A model generated the notes under the pieces. That model was given only the letters and a program-made list of their open reading frames with translations. It did no database searches and was not told the DNA's origin. From NCBI GenBank assembly GCA_015501585.1, contig JADNRY010000388.1, forward strand, positions 1-57,334: 57,334 bases of DNA, in the 5' to 3' direction. Numbering within the stretch: position 1 is the stretch's first letter; each line of letters begins with the position of its first letter. The stretch is from Rhodocollybia butyracea (taxonomy: Eukaryota; Basidiomycota; Agaricomycetes; Agaricales; Omphalotaceae). A program made the translations under genes and the position numbers. Shown here in pieces: positions 34,850 through 45,812 of this stretch.

Positions 34850-36544
34850 CAAAGGTACTTGTCGGACTTTAAATTTTCGTACTTGTCCTTACAAAAGGTA
34901 CTTTAAAGGTACTTAAGGTACTTAAGTTACTTTGTCACATACAAGTACGACAAAGTAACTTAGTGTACTTTGATGGTACTTGGCTACTTAGGTACTTATA
35001 TTGATGATTGTGATGTATTTCCTATAATTTTGCAATTCTTAAGCTTGAGCAAGCCTGGCCTAATCGTAGTAACCTTCAAGCACCCTAATTGATTATGTAG
35101 AACATCGAGGGTAACAAAATAACATGTCAGCATTACATGTCAAGAAGTTCCCAAGTAGCGGAGTTTGAATTTATTGATGCGGCCAAGTACCCGCCAAGTA
35201 CTGGTCAAGTACACTTATGGGGGCCATTGCAAATGTGCACAGCCCAGATAGCAAATCTATGGACCGCAAAAATGTTGAAAAAAAGTCAGAGCATGATGCT
35301 CGCTTCCCAGATCAGGTGCTCAGAACAACAGTGCTCCCAGCACACTGCTCCACCCAGTTTCCCGTTCCGTCCTTACCACTATCACACATACTTTGTACCT
35401 CAAGTAGCTCATTAGTGCTATGTAACTTACTTTCTCCAAGCTGTATGTACATAATTAGACGCAAAAATGACGACGTACACTCAGAATGCGATAGAATCAA
35501 GTCATATCTTATTATTGATGCAGACATCATGCTGATATCCATGATCTTCAAGTTGGCTCTTGGCGTCTACTTCTGCGCACAATCAACTAGCCAGTTGGGA
35601 CACAGCCAATTTTGATCTTGACCATTGACATCCACCTCCGCCACTACGCAGCTAGCAATACTACCGTTCCTAGTAGCCGTTTTTGCGACTTCCAACTTGC
35701 TGAATTGGCTGAAGAGCCTCTTCTCAAGGAAAAGGCCCCAATGATAGTTGAACAGATGTTGGCTGAGCTCAACTCAACCCCAACGGTGCCGACTTTCTGG
35801 CTGCAGGTGGTACCGCCCCGTTTCCACCTCCCAGGTCTTTGTTTGCACCACAAGCCCTTCTTAGAATCCCAAATCAATGCTTTTATCCCGGCTATGGCGT
35901 TTACTTACTTTGTTGCTTCTAACATGGCATACTGGCCATACCATTTTGGTGAGGGAATTCATGGTCCTAGATAACAAATAAAGGAAGAAGAGGTAGAGGT
36001 CAAGGCAGAGGCAGAGTTTTTTTTTTTTCTATATCTACCTTCAGAATTGTATATCAAAACCAAATTCTACTTATATTGAAATGAGCTCATATGTATGGTG
36101 TTCAGTGTGAGACTTCAATTGAGTCTGTACTCGGATTGAAGAATCGAGTTCGACGGGGATCTGCCTGAGATATAGCCAGTCCCTATGCATCTCTGAGAGG
36201 TATCTCCAAGGTACCGAAGTAGTGGTGACTGTTGGGAAGAAAGAGATCTCTATGCTGTCTCAGTATGAGTATGTAGTTATATACTGCAGAGATACTTAGA
36301 TAATATGATGAGTTTCGTGCATAGACATGCATGAAGCTCGACATCAGTGGTGGTGAGCTTATATAAACACAGTCCGAGGTGTGCAAAAGGAGAGGTATAA
36401 CATGCTATTAGTACATCCAGTACTCAAGTACTCTGCCGAAGTATGGCATCAAGTACCTGTCAAGTACCTGTCAAGTATGTGAAAATAAAGTAACTTGATT
36501 ATATTGATAAAAGTACGATAAAAGTACGAAACCCAGTACCTTTG
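34850..36544. mobile_element. About 1.7 kb element with short inverted ends and AGTAC-rich subterminal repeats
   Basis: The left end reads CAAAGGTACT and the right end is its complement AGTACCTTTG. Dense copies of (A)AGTAC / GTACTT occur in the first 370 bp and the last 180 bp, in both orientations. Subterminal motif arrays are a hAT-type trait where transposase binds. No transposase and no clear 8-bp duplication were found, so the class is tentative. Confidence 0.5.
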
Positions 36545-36854
36545 CTAACACTCAGTTGATATCACTTCCTGACATCTTTGACAATGATAGCTTCATCAAA
36601 GTGCAGAAAAGTGCTGGCTCGAGTCTAAAGGCCGTGCGACAACCATCTTGCCATCCAATCTGCGGACCAATATCAGATTGTGTCAGGACATCCAACTACA
36701 AGTAGGCCCAGATGTTTCTTAAAATCCAGCGGTTCAAGTTTTTTGCTCTCCTTGGAGGTCTTAAAAACTCTCTCGCTTCTTCAACTCTACTTCTATCTTA
36801 CTGGTTCAGGTATCATTCTTTGAAAATATATCTAGGAGGCAAGGCCAAGACAAC

Positions 36855-37808
36855 ATGACCGAAGCTAGTACTTTTGCGGCAGAAGCCAGTACCTTTGCGG
36901 CAGAACTTGCCAGTACTCTTGCGCAGAAGCCAGTACTATTGCGGCAGACGCCAGTACCCTTGCGGCAGACGCCAGCTCTCTGGCGATAGAAGCCAGCTCT
37001 CTGTCAGAAGCTGCGACGTCAGCGACTTATTTGCTGGGTGACCATGCCACATCGACGGCTAATTCCAGCATCTTTATCAGTTCGTCAGTCGCCTGCCCTG
37101 CAGTGAACTGACTTTATGATAACCTTCGCTTCTAGTTTTACAGCTCAGCGTGCTGAGGCTAGTACTAGGATATACACTTTTACCAATGGTCATACAACTA
37201 CTTCTGTTACACCTGTAATCAGCACGAGTGTCACAATTGTTCCAGTATCCGGTAAATCGTAAGTGCTTGTTTAATTGCTCGTTTTTGCTGTGGAAATATC
37301 AATATATCAAGGTCTGGCCCAATATCCGAAACTAATACTGGAGGTATAATTGGGGCGTCATCGCAGCGGTGGCGGTCTTGGTGGCCATCATCCTCATTTT
37401 TTATCGTCTCCATAGACGGAAAAAAGCCTCTGTAGAACGGAAGATGTCTGAATTTGGTTCGGATTACCCACCTAGGCTGAGCCGTTCTTGGTCACCTCCC
37501 TACCTAGACCTCTCAATAGCACAGAAACGCACCCCTCCCGAATCTGTTCTGTCGCGCTAAGCGCAGATCTGCTTTCCAATCCCGCCATACTTGGATCTAC
37601 TCATCAGTCGGCATTGATAGTAGCAGCAACCGAAGGCGAAAATGCCGATTTCGATGATGAAAAGGCTGATTTGACCATTCTTGATCAACGCACAAGCAGT
37701 CATTCAGTACCAGAGAACACTGCGTTGCATCGCAGTTCTACTTTGTTTTCCGCAGACTCGGATCCTCCTCCTTCGTATAGAGCTACAGCGATAGACGACG
37801 GTGTTTAG
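36855..37808 (+). pseudogene. Decayed single-pass membrane protein gene with AEAST repeats
   Basis: ATG 36855 opens a tandem Ala/Glu/Ser/Thr repeat (TEASTFAAEASTFAAELAST) that shifts frame by one base after about 20 codons and then continues as AADASTLAADASSLAIEASS. Further on come TTSVTPVISTSVTIVPVSG, the Gly-rich lead ETNTGGIIG and, one base out of frame, the membrane span GVIAAVAVLVAIILIFY with a basic stop-transfer RLHRRKKAS. A cytoplasmic tail follows in two frames (SEFGSDYPPRLSRSWSPPYL; DADSDPPPSYR-like end, stop at 37808). This is the common mushroom layout of Ser/Thr-rich ectodomain, one span and a PPSY-type tail. At least two or three frame changes argue for a pseudogene, unless introns hide them. 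Confidence 0.6.
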
Positions 37809-38660
37809 AGACTCCTAGCGAGATATTCTACTGCCATATCTCGTGTTTGTGGTCCCAGTGTTGAAATGCGTGTCCTTATTTAATTCTTGGTATATCACAT
37901 ATCTTTGCATACTACTTGTTTTATGATCCGGCTAGTAAACCGAACTGGATAGAGCCACCTCTCCAAATCTGATATGACTACCCAAAAGCCACCCACACTC
38001 CTTGCTTCTGACTCGAGCATTATGTATTCCCCTCCTAAAGCCTGGAACATGGGCCAGAATGGCGCTAGTACTATGACTACGTCGCAACAAGCGCAGCTTA
38101 CTTTTAATGGTATGTACTGACTATCGATATCCAATGTGTCTCTTCTCCGACTCTGACCGAAGGGAAGAAAGGGTTCTGTGGAACTCAATTTTCTTGTCGT
38201 CTGACGACAGTTATGTTTTGTGTTTTTTTTTTTTTTTTTTGCTTTCACCATCTTGCCCGACAATGAAACCTTTCTTTCTGTTCAGAAGAGAATTCCGATA
38301 TGGGCTGAACCACTGAAACCCAGCCCATGTACGTTCGTTGCTGTTCGTTGATCCTCTTATATTAATCTAAAGAATACATCATGTCAGCGTGTTAGCATGT
38401 ACAATAAAACTTGTCTTGCTGTTATCAGGGGAAAAGGGACTTGATGGAAACCGAGAAAATGTGGTAGAAGGAGGGGAAGAAGTGGACTTGACGAAACATC
38501 GAACCAACTTTAAATAGATTAGTACTGGATTTGGAACAGCGGATGGAAGAAAAAATGCTTGTCATTGGACGTTGGCCAAGTTGGTCTGCAACTTCAAGAG
38601 AGTCAAGAAGACATGGAGGATCATCTCAATGGAGTGGTAAAATCAGCATCTATAGCTACC
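37809..38660. other. No recognised gene; poly-T tract
   Basis: Contains an 18-base poly-T run at about 38223-38240. No motif-bearing frame before the proteasome-like pseudogene. Confidence 0.45.
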
Positions 38661-39235
38661 ATGGAGACTTCGTTTGCTATCACCGGCAAAAGACTACATC
38701 ATTGTCGCCGCAGACACCAACCGCGGCCCGTTCCATCGTCAAGATGAAAAACGGACGACGACAAAATCAAAAGTCGTCAGCCCGCATTTGCTGATGTCGT
38801 ATTCTGGTGAACCATCTCCTAACAACTCTACCCCCCAGGAGACACTATCCGATTCTCCGAGTTCGTCGAACGCAACCTTCGGTTGTTCCACATCCGCAAC
38901 AACTACTCCTTACGCCCGTCCGTTGCCGCGTCGTGGATCCGCCGCTCCCTCGCGCAATCACTTTGTTCGCGAAAGCCCTACTCTGTCAACCTGATGCTCA
39001 GCGGGTACGATTCTGTCACGACGAAATACGCCTCATTTCGATTTGTTTTGGATAGATTATCTCGGGACGATGACGGAGGTGCCTTAAATCGTTGGAGGCT
39101 ACGCTGGAGGAAGGAATCGAGACTCTGAGGAGATGCATTGACGAGGTAGCAAAGTGTCTGATTGTGAGTCCTGGAAAGTATATTGGGAAAGTGGTGAACA
39201 AGCTGAAGGATGGGACACGGATTATGGAAGTTTAG
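38661..39235 (+). pseudogene. Decayed 20S proteasome beta-4 subunit gene copy (PRE1/PSMB2-like)
   Basis: Begins METSFAITGK, then in shifting frames DYIIVAADTNRG, RSIVKMK, KVVSPHLLMSYSGEP, a remnant of an intron, RFSEFVERNLRLFHIRNNYS, LRPSVAASWIRRSLAQSL, RKPYSVNLMLSGYDSVTTKY and a tail KCLIVSPGKYIGKVV, stop at 39235. These are the successive conserved blocks of the beta-4 subunit. At least five single-base shifts are needed. A degenerate intron is still visible, so the copy arose by DNA duplication and not by reverse transcription. A functional copy must exist elsewhere in the genome. Confidence 0.87.
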
Positions 39236-39384
39236 AGGATCGTTCGTTGAGGTGGTTGTGTTTGAGTAGGTAATCAATTGAGGATCGCACAGAGAAATTG
39301 TATTCAGATTACGATAATAATATCGTAATCATGTGGAAGGCACTTGAAAGTGGAGTTACGAGCACCTCTAATTGTAACCACAAC

Positions 39385-40003
39385 ATGAAGTGGCCGGTAT
39401 TCATCACAGCAGACCTAGCTGGTCAATCAAAGGTGCTTCCACCCCAATTTATCCAAATGCAATCTCTAAACTTGACATGGACAGGTTGCCAACCGGGCAT
39501 TCGTGTTGATCCAAGACTTTGAATACACCAAGTACCTGACAGAGAGCCCATGGGTGTTGATGACTTCTCAAGAACTACCTTTGGAACCGCCGGTGGCAAC
39601 CTCTATCCCGCTTCCCGACAGCTCGCGCAACGACTTTACAGGAATGTCCCTGGCCGACGTCAACGCCTTTGTTCGGACGCATAAAGATGTGCTAGAGAGG
39701 CTTAAGCTAAGCCCGTACACCTGGCTTGTGATCGACCAGAAAGGACTGGAGACGAGTACATGTATTGTGTGCGAAGACATTGAACAACAGTTCCGCGCGT
39801 GTAGGATACCATACGAAAAGGCGTGGTCGATGACTGCAAACTTGGATATCGCGAATATGGGCTTTGAAGAGTATGTGGATGAGGAAGCGGGTGTGCAGGA
39901 GGACGGGACATGGAAATGGCAGCCGTTCGAAGGAGAGTCGAAAGAGCGTGAGCGAGAAGTGGAGCTCAAAAGGGAAAAGGCACTGCAAGAGTTGATAAAA
40001 TAG
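39385..40003 (+). CDS. DUF6924-like protein (188 aa)
   Basis: ATG 39385 gives MKWPVFITADLAGQSK; a 52-nt intron (39433-39484, GT..CAG, phase 0) joins to VANRAFVLIQDFEYTKYLTE. The body has MSLADVNAFVRTHKDVLERL and LSPYTWLVIDQKGLETSTCI, and ends with KAWSMTANLDIANMGFEEYV plus a charged helix (ESKEREREVELKREKALQEL). The N-terminal PVFITAD start and the C-terminal (I/D)ANM.FEE block are what I recall of DUF6924 proteins, whose function is unknown. In-frame Met codons exist upstream, but the MKWPVF start fits the family. The gene is intact. Assignment is from memory and should be tested. Confidence 0.68.
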
Positions 40004-40157
40004 TTACCAAAAAAGGAAAGCACGCCATCAAACTTCTTTCGTACGACGCGAACGGCCCATCATATGACTCCGGACCACCGGAATACGATTTTTCCTGAAC
40101 CTACAACCCTATAAAAAGACTAGAGCTCCGTTCATTTTTAGCTCATCTTTCTTCCCC

Positions 40158-41567
40158 ATGCTCGCCTTTCTCTTTCCTCTAGCGGCACTCGCTATTGTGT
40201 CTGCTCACCAAGAGCCAAAGACAGACGCAGAAATAGAAACGCAAAGGGCTCTACAACGGGCTGCGTATTATGTGCGTCATGCACCAACTATGCATAGAAT
40301 ATCTGTTGATCTTTGTTTACAGTGTGCGCCTGCTGTCGGAGAATTCACAGCAGCTCGCAAACGTGCATGGCAGCAGCAGGTTCTATCTGGATTACCCCTC
40401 AACCAAGCTGCTTTCGCTCCATCTATTCCCAGCGGCGGAATCCCTGCCCTGCCCACAGACGACGAACTCTTTGATTCAGAAACCTACGAAGCAACATCCA
40501 CCTCTAAATCAAACCAGGAGATTCTGGCTTGCAATGTCGTCGAAGATGAAACAGAGATACAGAATAATACTTGTGTTCTCAGTACGTACTGCCTTCTACC
40601 CTTTCCATCTATCCCTCACAAACCCTTTCCCTCCGCAGCACCCATCGTGACCGAAGGCCCCTACTACCACAACTCCGGCCACCCCATCCGCCAAAACATC
40701 GCCGAATACCAAATCGGCCTCCTCACCTACCTCGACATCGGCGTCATCGACATCAACACCTGCAAACCCCTCCCCAACGTCCTCGTCGACATCTGGCAAG
40801 CCAACGCCACAGGCCACTACGCCGGCCATCCCGACCCCGCCCCGCATCTCGTCAACGAGAAACCACAAGTCGGCGGTAAACGCGCTGGCCTCCTCTCCGC
40901 CTTTCCTCGTACGAACTACCACGAACAATGGCTCCGCGGGGCTTGGGAAACAGACTCCCATGGTGTAGCAAGGTTTACCAGTAAGTATTCCGTCATCTGC
41001 CAATCTCAATACTGGTCCCATGCACGTTTCTGATTGACATTGACTCCAAAAGCGATCTTCCCTGGGTACTACACCGGTCGTGCGACCCACGTCCACGCTA
41101 AAGTCTTCACCAGCTGGTCCGAAAACAAGAATGGCACGTTCACAGGTGGAAAACTCGCGCATGTTGGTCAGTTCTTCTTTGAGGATGATCTTAATATGCA
41201 AATCGACAAGGTGTGTCTTGTCTTATCATTCTCGCTCATTCCTATTTCTGACTGATATCTCTCCAGATGTTCCCCTACGTCGAAAACCCCATCCGCGACA
41301 TCCGCGGCCGCACCCGCAACTGGCGTGACTCCCTCAACATCTTCGAAGACTCGCACGGTCCAGAAGGCGAATACGACCCCATCTTCAAGATGCATCTCCT
41401 TGGAGGCGTCATTAACCAGGGATTGGTTGGGTTCATTACTATGGTGCGCCTCCTTAGCCTTCCTCATCCTCCGGCCTCGACATAGTACTAACATCCTTTA
41501 TCTCCTTTATCTTTCTTTGTAGGGCGTCAACGCATCCCACGAGGCAGATAACTGGTGGAAGCCTTGA
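40158..41567 (+). CDS. Secreted intradiol ring-cleavage dioxygenase
   Basis: A signal peptide (MLAFLFPLAALAIVSAHQEP) starts at ATG 40158. Five introns are evident. After the first two come CAPAVGEFTAARKRAWQQQV and CVL|TPIVTEGPYYHNSGHP; then YLDIGVIDINTCKPLPNVLV, DIWQANATGHYAG and NYHEQWLRGAWETDSHG. After a third intron FPGYYTGRATHVHAKVF provides a Tyr and His iron ligands; the first Tyr ligand is in GPYY. The gene ends ASHEADNWWKP, stop at 41567. The family opens catechol-type rings between the hydroxyls using Fe(III), and fungal secreted members act on lignin-derived aromatics. Codons in 40650-40880 end almost only in C, unlike neighbouring genes, hinting at strong expression. Intact. Confidence 0.94.
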
Positions 41568-41620
41568 TCTCTTCGACACGACACGAGAAAGTTTTATGCT
41601 TTATGCTCATTTAAATATAT

Positions 41621-41645
41621 CTATATCTATCTATCTATCTATCTA
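41621..41645. repeat. (CTAT)n microsatellite
   Basis: About six tetranucleotide units just downstream of the dioxygenase stop codon. Confidence 0.9.
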
Positions 41646-41802
41646 CCTTGTAAACAGTAATGACTTTTAAATGTAATGAATAACTAGTCTCACACATCCT
41701 ATGCAACGACAGGGACGAAACATCTCCCTCCTATGTTCACCTCAGCTGCTATCGGTCATCGTTTAACACAAACTTGCCTGAGCGTAACCCAAAACAGATA
41801 CG

Positions 41803-41975
41803 CGGCGTTACATACCGCGACGATCCTAATCGGTCCTAATGATACAACTGAATCACTGTTTACAAGTTTTACAAGTTTTAGTCTCTGTGCGGCGTTACAT
41901 ACCACGGCGATCCTAAATCCCTAATAATACAAACGAATCACTGTTTATCGTTTACAAGTTTACAAGTTTTAGTCT
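41803..41975. repeat. Two-copy direct repeat, about 85 bp each
   Basis: GCGGCGTTACATACC...GAATCACTGTTTA...TTACAAGTTTTAGTCT occurs at about 41803 and again at about 41888 with small differences; the last unit part (GTTTTAGTCT) is itself triplicated. No coding content. Confidence 0.85.
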
Positions 41976-42226
41976 GTTTTAGTCTGTTTTAGTCTCGTAC
42001 CGCCTTAATCCGCACCCTTCCGCACCCCGAAAATCAGTGTCAAAGCTAGACTTATCCTTCCTAATCGGGACTCATCCCGTACTAGTTTAAAAAACTAGAT
42101 TCCGTACGAGCTTAAAAACTGGATTAAAAGATGAATTAAAAGATAGAAGCCATGCTTAAAACTTGACATTAAATTACGATATAGATACATGACTTTCATT
42201 TCGTTTTGTTATACAGTAGAACGTTA

Positions 42227-42761
42227 GGGCCTGTTCGGCAACACGAATCTCAGATTTTGTTTGGATTTTGCCAGGTATTGCCACCATATAAAAAAGCCAT
42301 CAAGCATTTGTAAGTATTACTCGGATCAGCCAGTTGAGCGCTCCGTGTAAACGCGCATGCTGTCACAGCCTGTCAGACATTTCTTCCATGTTGAGGTCAA
42401 CACCCCGCTCGATGCTCAGACATGCCCGCCGCTCTCAAATGTAGTTTTTACTTTAGGTTTCACTTGCTTAGACAATATAGAGGAACAAAATCGCTTTAAC
42501 AATAATATACAATTACATTAAACTTGAAAGATGATGACCAGAACATGTTGGTCACTGGGTGGCATCATTGAGAGTGGTCGGGATGACTTGCGGGACAGCG
42601 AGAGGAACGTCCGACATGTCAGGGCAGGAGTTATGTCATTTTATGACATTTCCAGAGTCATGGCGACCGGCCAGCTGATCCGAACATTTTATATAAGTCT
42701 TCAAAAATCTTGCCTCTGGCAAAATCACACAAAATCCAGATTCGTGTTGCCGAACAGGCCC
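42227..42761. mobile_element. PIF/Harbinger-type MITE (535 bp) with TTA target duplication
   Basis: The ends GGGCCTGTTCGGCAACACGA are inverted copies that stay similar for about 45 bp, and both flanks read TTA (42224-42226, 42762-42764). Three-base TWA duplications and GGGCCTGTT(T/C)GG ends are typical of Tourist-like elements. No transposase inside. Confidence 0.87.
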
Positions 42762-43529
42762 TTAGATTTTAGTGTTTAGTTGTTACGGTATTTGTTAAAT
42801 GTACTACATATTATGAATCTACGATGTTCTTCGCGGTTAAACTTGAAAGCATGAATGGTTTGTCAAAGGTTGTCAAAGTTCCGTGACACACACAAGTCTT
42901 TGGGTCCTGGAGACTCGGATTCCCGGCCTCGTTAATTCATCGAAAAAAAATCGGCTCTGGATAACCCAGATTCTCGGCAAAGAGTGTAAAATATCGTTGG
43001 GATATGGAGCCTGCTCCACGGTTATAGAGCTCAAGCATGGGATGTGCGATGGGTTATCAGCATGGACAATGCTAATTGGCTTGGTTCGTACTGGTATGTG
43101 AAAGGCGCTAGAAAACAACCTAACAAATACAAGACCGCACCTAACCAGACTATCAATTTGTTTAAAGGGAGTGAGGCTGGGTTGTCAAAGATTCCCCAAA
43201 GAAAGTTAAGATATCAAATGTAAGATGATACACCAGCCAGTGTAGTGAAACAACTGAACTAGTGTAGTGCGACAAGGTCTAGTAAGTTCTATGAACTGAA
43301 CTAGCGTAGACTATCCTCTAAGTTGTGCGCATATGTCCGACCGAAAACCCAAATAACCAAATAACCATGGTGTGTGTGTGTGTCCAACGATAACCAAAAA
43401 CCAATACAACACGACTAGTGTGAAAGTCCGGTGGTCCAGTGGACCAGGACAGAGCTTGTAGAGACTGACTACAGCTATATCGAGTGAAGGTAGATCGTAA
43501 GATACAACGAGAGTACATAATCTCCTCAT

Positions 43530-43685
43530 GACCGGCCTGGATATCTCGGAGTTGACCAGGTCACAACCTCAAGGTTTAACACCCCCCCTTGACTGCAGTC
43601 GACTACGAGCCAATCATAAGTAAATAGTAAGCTCAATGTGCTGAACTCGTGCCGAGGAAAAACATCAGGGAAAAACCCAAATTTC
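43530..43685 (-). repeat. Inverted fragment of a related LTR element (LTR start, polypurine tract, internal 3' end)
   Basis: The reverse complement reads an internal tail (GGCACGAGTTCAGCACATT), a G-rich tract, then TGTTAAACCT and about 50 bp similar to the LTR at 43686. It diverges at roughly one base in six. It abuts the intact LTR directly, so one element landed next to or in the remains of another. Confidence 0.75.
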
Positions 43686-43860
43686 TGTTAAACCTAGAGG
43701 AAGTGACCTAGTCGAGTCCGAGATATCCGGGCCGGTTATTATTAGATAACGGCGTATCTTAACCTTATCCCGCTATCTTCTATCACTCGATACTGCAATA
43801 CACAGTATCTACGAGCTATTATACCAGTCCACAGGACTCTAAACCTTTACAGGTTTAACA
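43686..43860 (+). repeat. Left LTR
   Basis: 175 bp; differs from the right LTR by a G/A and a C/T change. Confidence 0.95.
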
Positions 43861-43873
43861 GGTTATGGGCCCC
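43861..43873 (+). promoter_or_regulatory. Primer-binding site, initiator tRNA-Met anticodon arm
   Basis: GGTTATGGGCCCC begins immediately after the LTR and contains ATG, the complement of the CAU anticodon, within sequence complementary to the stem. Confidence 0.7.
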
Positions 43874-44974
43874 GGGAGCCTTAGTTATCCACTGCTTTGC
43901 TATACACCCAGGGAACCCCTATCTCCGACTTCTTGAATCTTGGGATATCGCTGCACTGTTCAAAAGTGATTTATCTTTGCTTTCTAATGCTCCTATAACC
44001 ACACCAATACATCTATTGGATGCATGGATATCATCTTTCCTCAATCTTTCCTCCTCACTTGGAGAAAGCCTTATCCAAATTTGTCCAACTTATCTCAGAT
44101 TCTGGAATATCGCTATCTTATGCAGAAGCAATTCATTCTCACTTTCTAATGCTCCAGTCTCGCTCCAATCAGTCCAGAAATATCCGAAATATCACCTGGT
44201 CTCGAACACCCTATTCAAAACCCTAACTATAACCTTACAGCTCTGATGGAGCCACTCCTACATCTAACACAGACAGTATCGCTCCCTCAGATGCTGACAA
44301 TGTCTGGAGCAACCACTTGTTATCACGCTAAAATGATCACTTAAAATGATCACTGACCATCCAGAGAAAGGGGGAACTTGATTCATACTCAATTCTCCTG
44401 ATGGTCTCTAGCCTAAATATTTGCCAGAACAGCTCTTTATAATCACATCTACTAGTCATCAGTACCAGAAGTCTCTATCCCAGACTTCTTCCTCTCCACA
44501 CTCCATCCAAACCCTAACTTAACAAACCCTAATTGGTGGAGACTCTGACTACCGAGTACTAACACTACTCCACCCAAAACCCTAACTTTGCAAACCCTAT
44601 TTGGTCCACCGAGTGCGCGATGTCTAACGTGCACTCCAGCATCCGAAGAGCACACATGTGACTCAACTAAACCTAACTACACATGGGACGACTCAATCAA
44701 ACCTGACTTCTGCCCCTCTTGGATGTCCTTCTCCTCCTCTGGCATCCATCAGGTCTCAAAATATCACCTTTCTCCCCCCCAAAAAAACACCACCTCTCTT
44801 CATCATTGCTTCTTCATAATTAAGGAACCTCTTTCTCTTGTTCCCGCCAATTCCTTGAAGGTTCTCTCATTGAACTTCCTGGCCAAAACCATATCTCCAT
44901 ATCTTCCATGCATACTAGACATTGGTCAAGGGGGGGAGACCTGCACAGTGATCAATGTCCAACCTAGCTGAAGT

Positions 44975-45150
44975 CACACAACTGACAGTCGCATGTTACA
45001 ATGTCTCACTCCTTCTAAACAACCTAACCGAAGTCAAACACTGAAGGTCGCATGCTATGACATCTCATTCCTTCATGAACATTGTCTTCGGATGACTCCA
45101 ACCTAACTACTGAAGGTCGCACGCTATGACATCCCATTCCTTCTAAACAT
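44975..45150. repeat. Tandem array inside the LTR element (unit around 60-70 bp)
   Basis: Three imperfect units share CTAAC.GAAGTC and GGTCGCATGCTATGACATCT followed by CATTCCTTC. Confidence 0.8.
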
Positions 45151-45177
45151 TATATTCTCCATACTGGAGTTGAAGAG

Positions 45178-45420
45178 TTGGGCATAATCCGCCTTCGAGT
45201 GTACAATCAAAGGACCGAGTGTGACCCACCTTCAAGCATAACCTTCCATTGGGCATAATCCGCCTTCAAGTGCACAATCAAAGAGTCGAGCGTAACCCAC
45301 CTTTGGGCATAATCTGCCTTTGAGTGTACATTGAAGAGTTGAGTGTAACCCACCTTGGAACATAATTTGCCATTGAGCATAATCCGCCACTGAGCGATAA
45401 CTATAACCTGCCATTGAGCA
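45178..45420. repeat. Second tandem array inside the LTR element (unit around 60 bp)
   Basis: Units built from GGGCATAATCCGCCTT, GAGTGTACA and GAGTGTAACCCACCTT. The minus strand is open for 60 codons through the array, but this looks like a by-product of the repeat. Confidence 0.8.
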
Positions 45421-45803
45421 TCACCTATCCCTGCATTTTAGCTGGAATTGAACAACTGCTAAGTGATCATAATCTATCTTTACACTTGCATCACTGACTT
45501 AACACTAAGCAAATGTATCCCTCCGTTTTTTTCACTTTGGGGTATCCAACTTGGTTATGCAAAGGATGTAATAACTCTGGACATTGGTGCGCTGAGGTCA
45601 CACTCAGTAGCATGGGTTTTTTGGTGATTTGGGTACTGAGGAGTGCCTCTTTCACTGTCCGAAGTTTTGCAAGAGCCTGAGGGCCACAGTGCGGTTACGC
45701 CTGTAATGAAAACTTGGGTTTTCCCTAATGTCTTTCCTTGGCGCGAGTTCAGCACATTCCATTATATTTCTTACTTATAATTGACTCGTACTCGACGGCG
45801 GTC

Positions 45804-45812
45804 AAGGGGGGG
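45804..45812 (+). promoter_or_regulatory. Polypurine tract
   Basis: AAGGGGGGG directly before the right LTR; the same arrangement is seen in the inverted relic at 43582-43590. Confidence 0.75.

Noticed and set aside
45232..45414. Minus-strand repeat protein inside the LTR element
   Set aside because: The frame is open only because the DNA repeat unit happens to be free of stops; no start context or partner exons.
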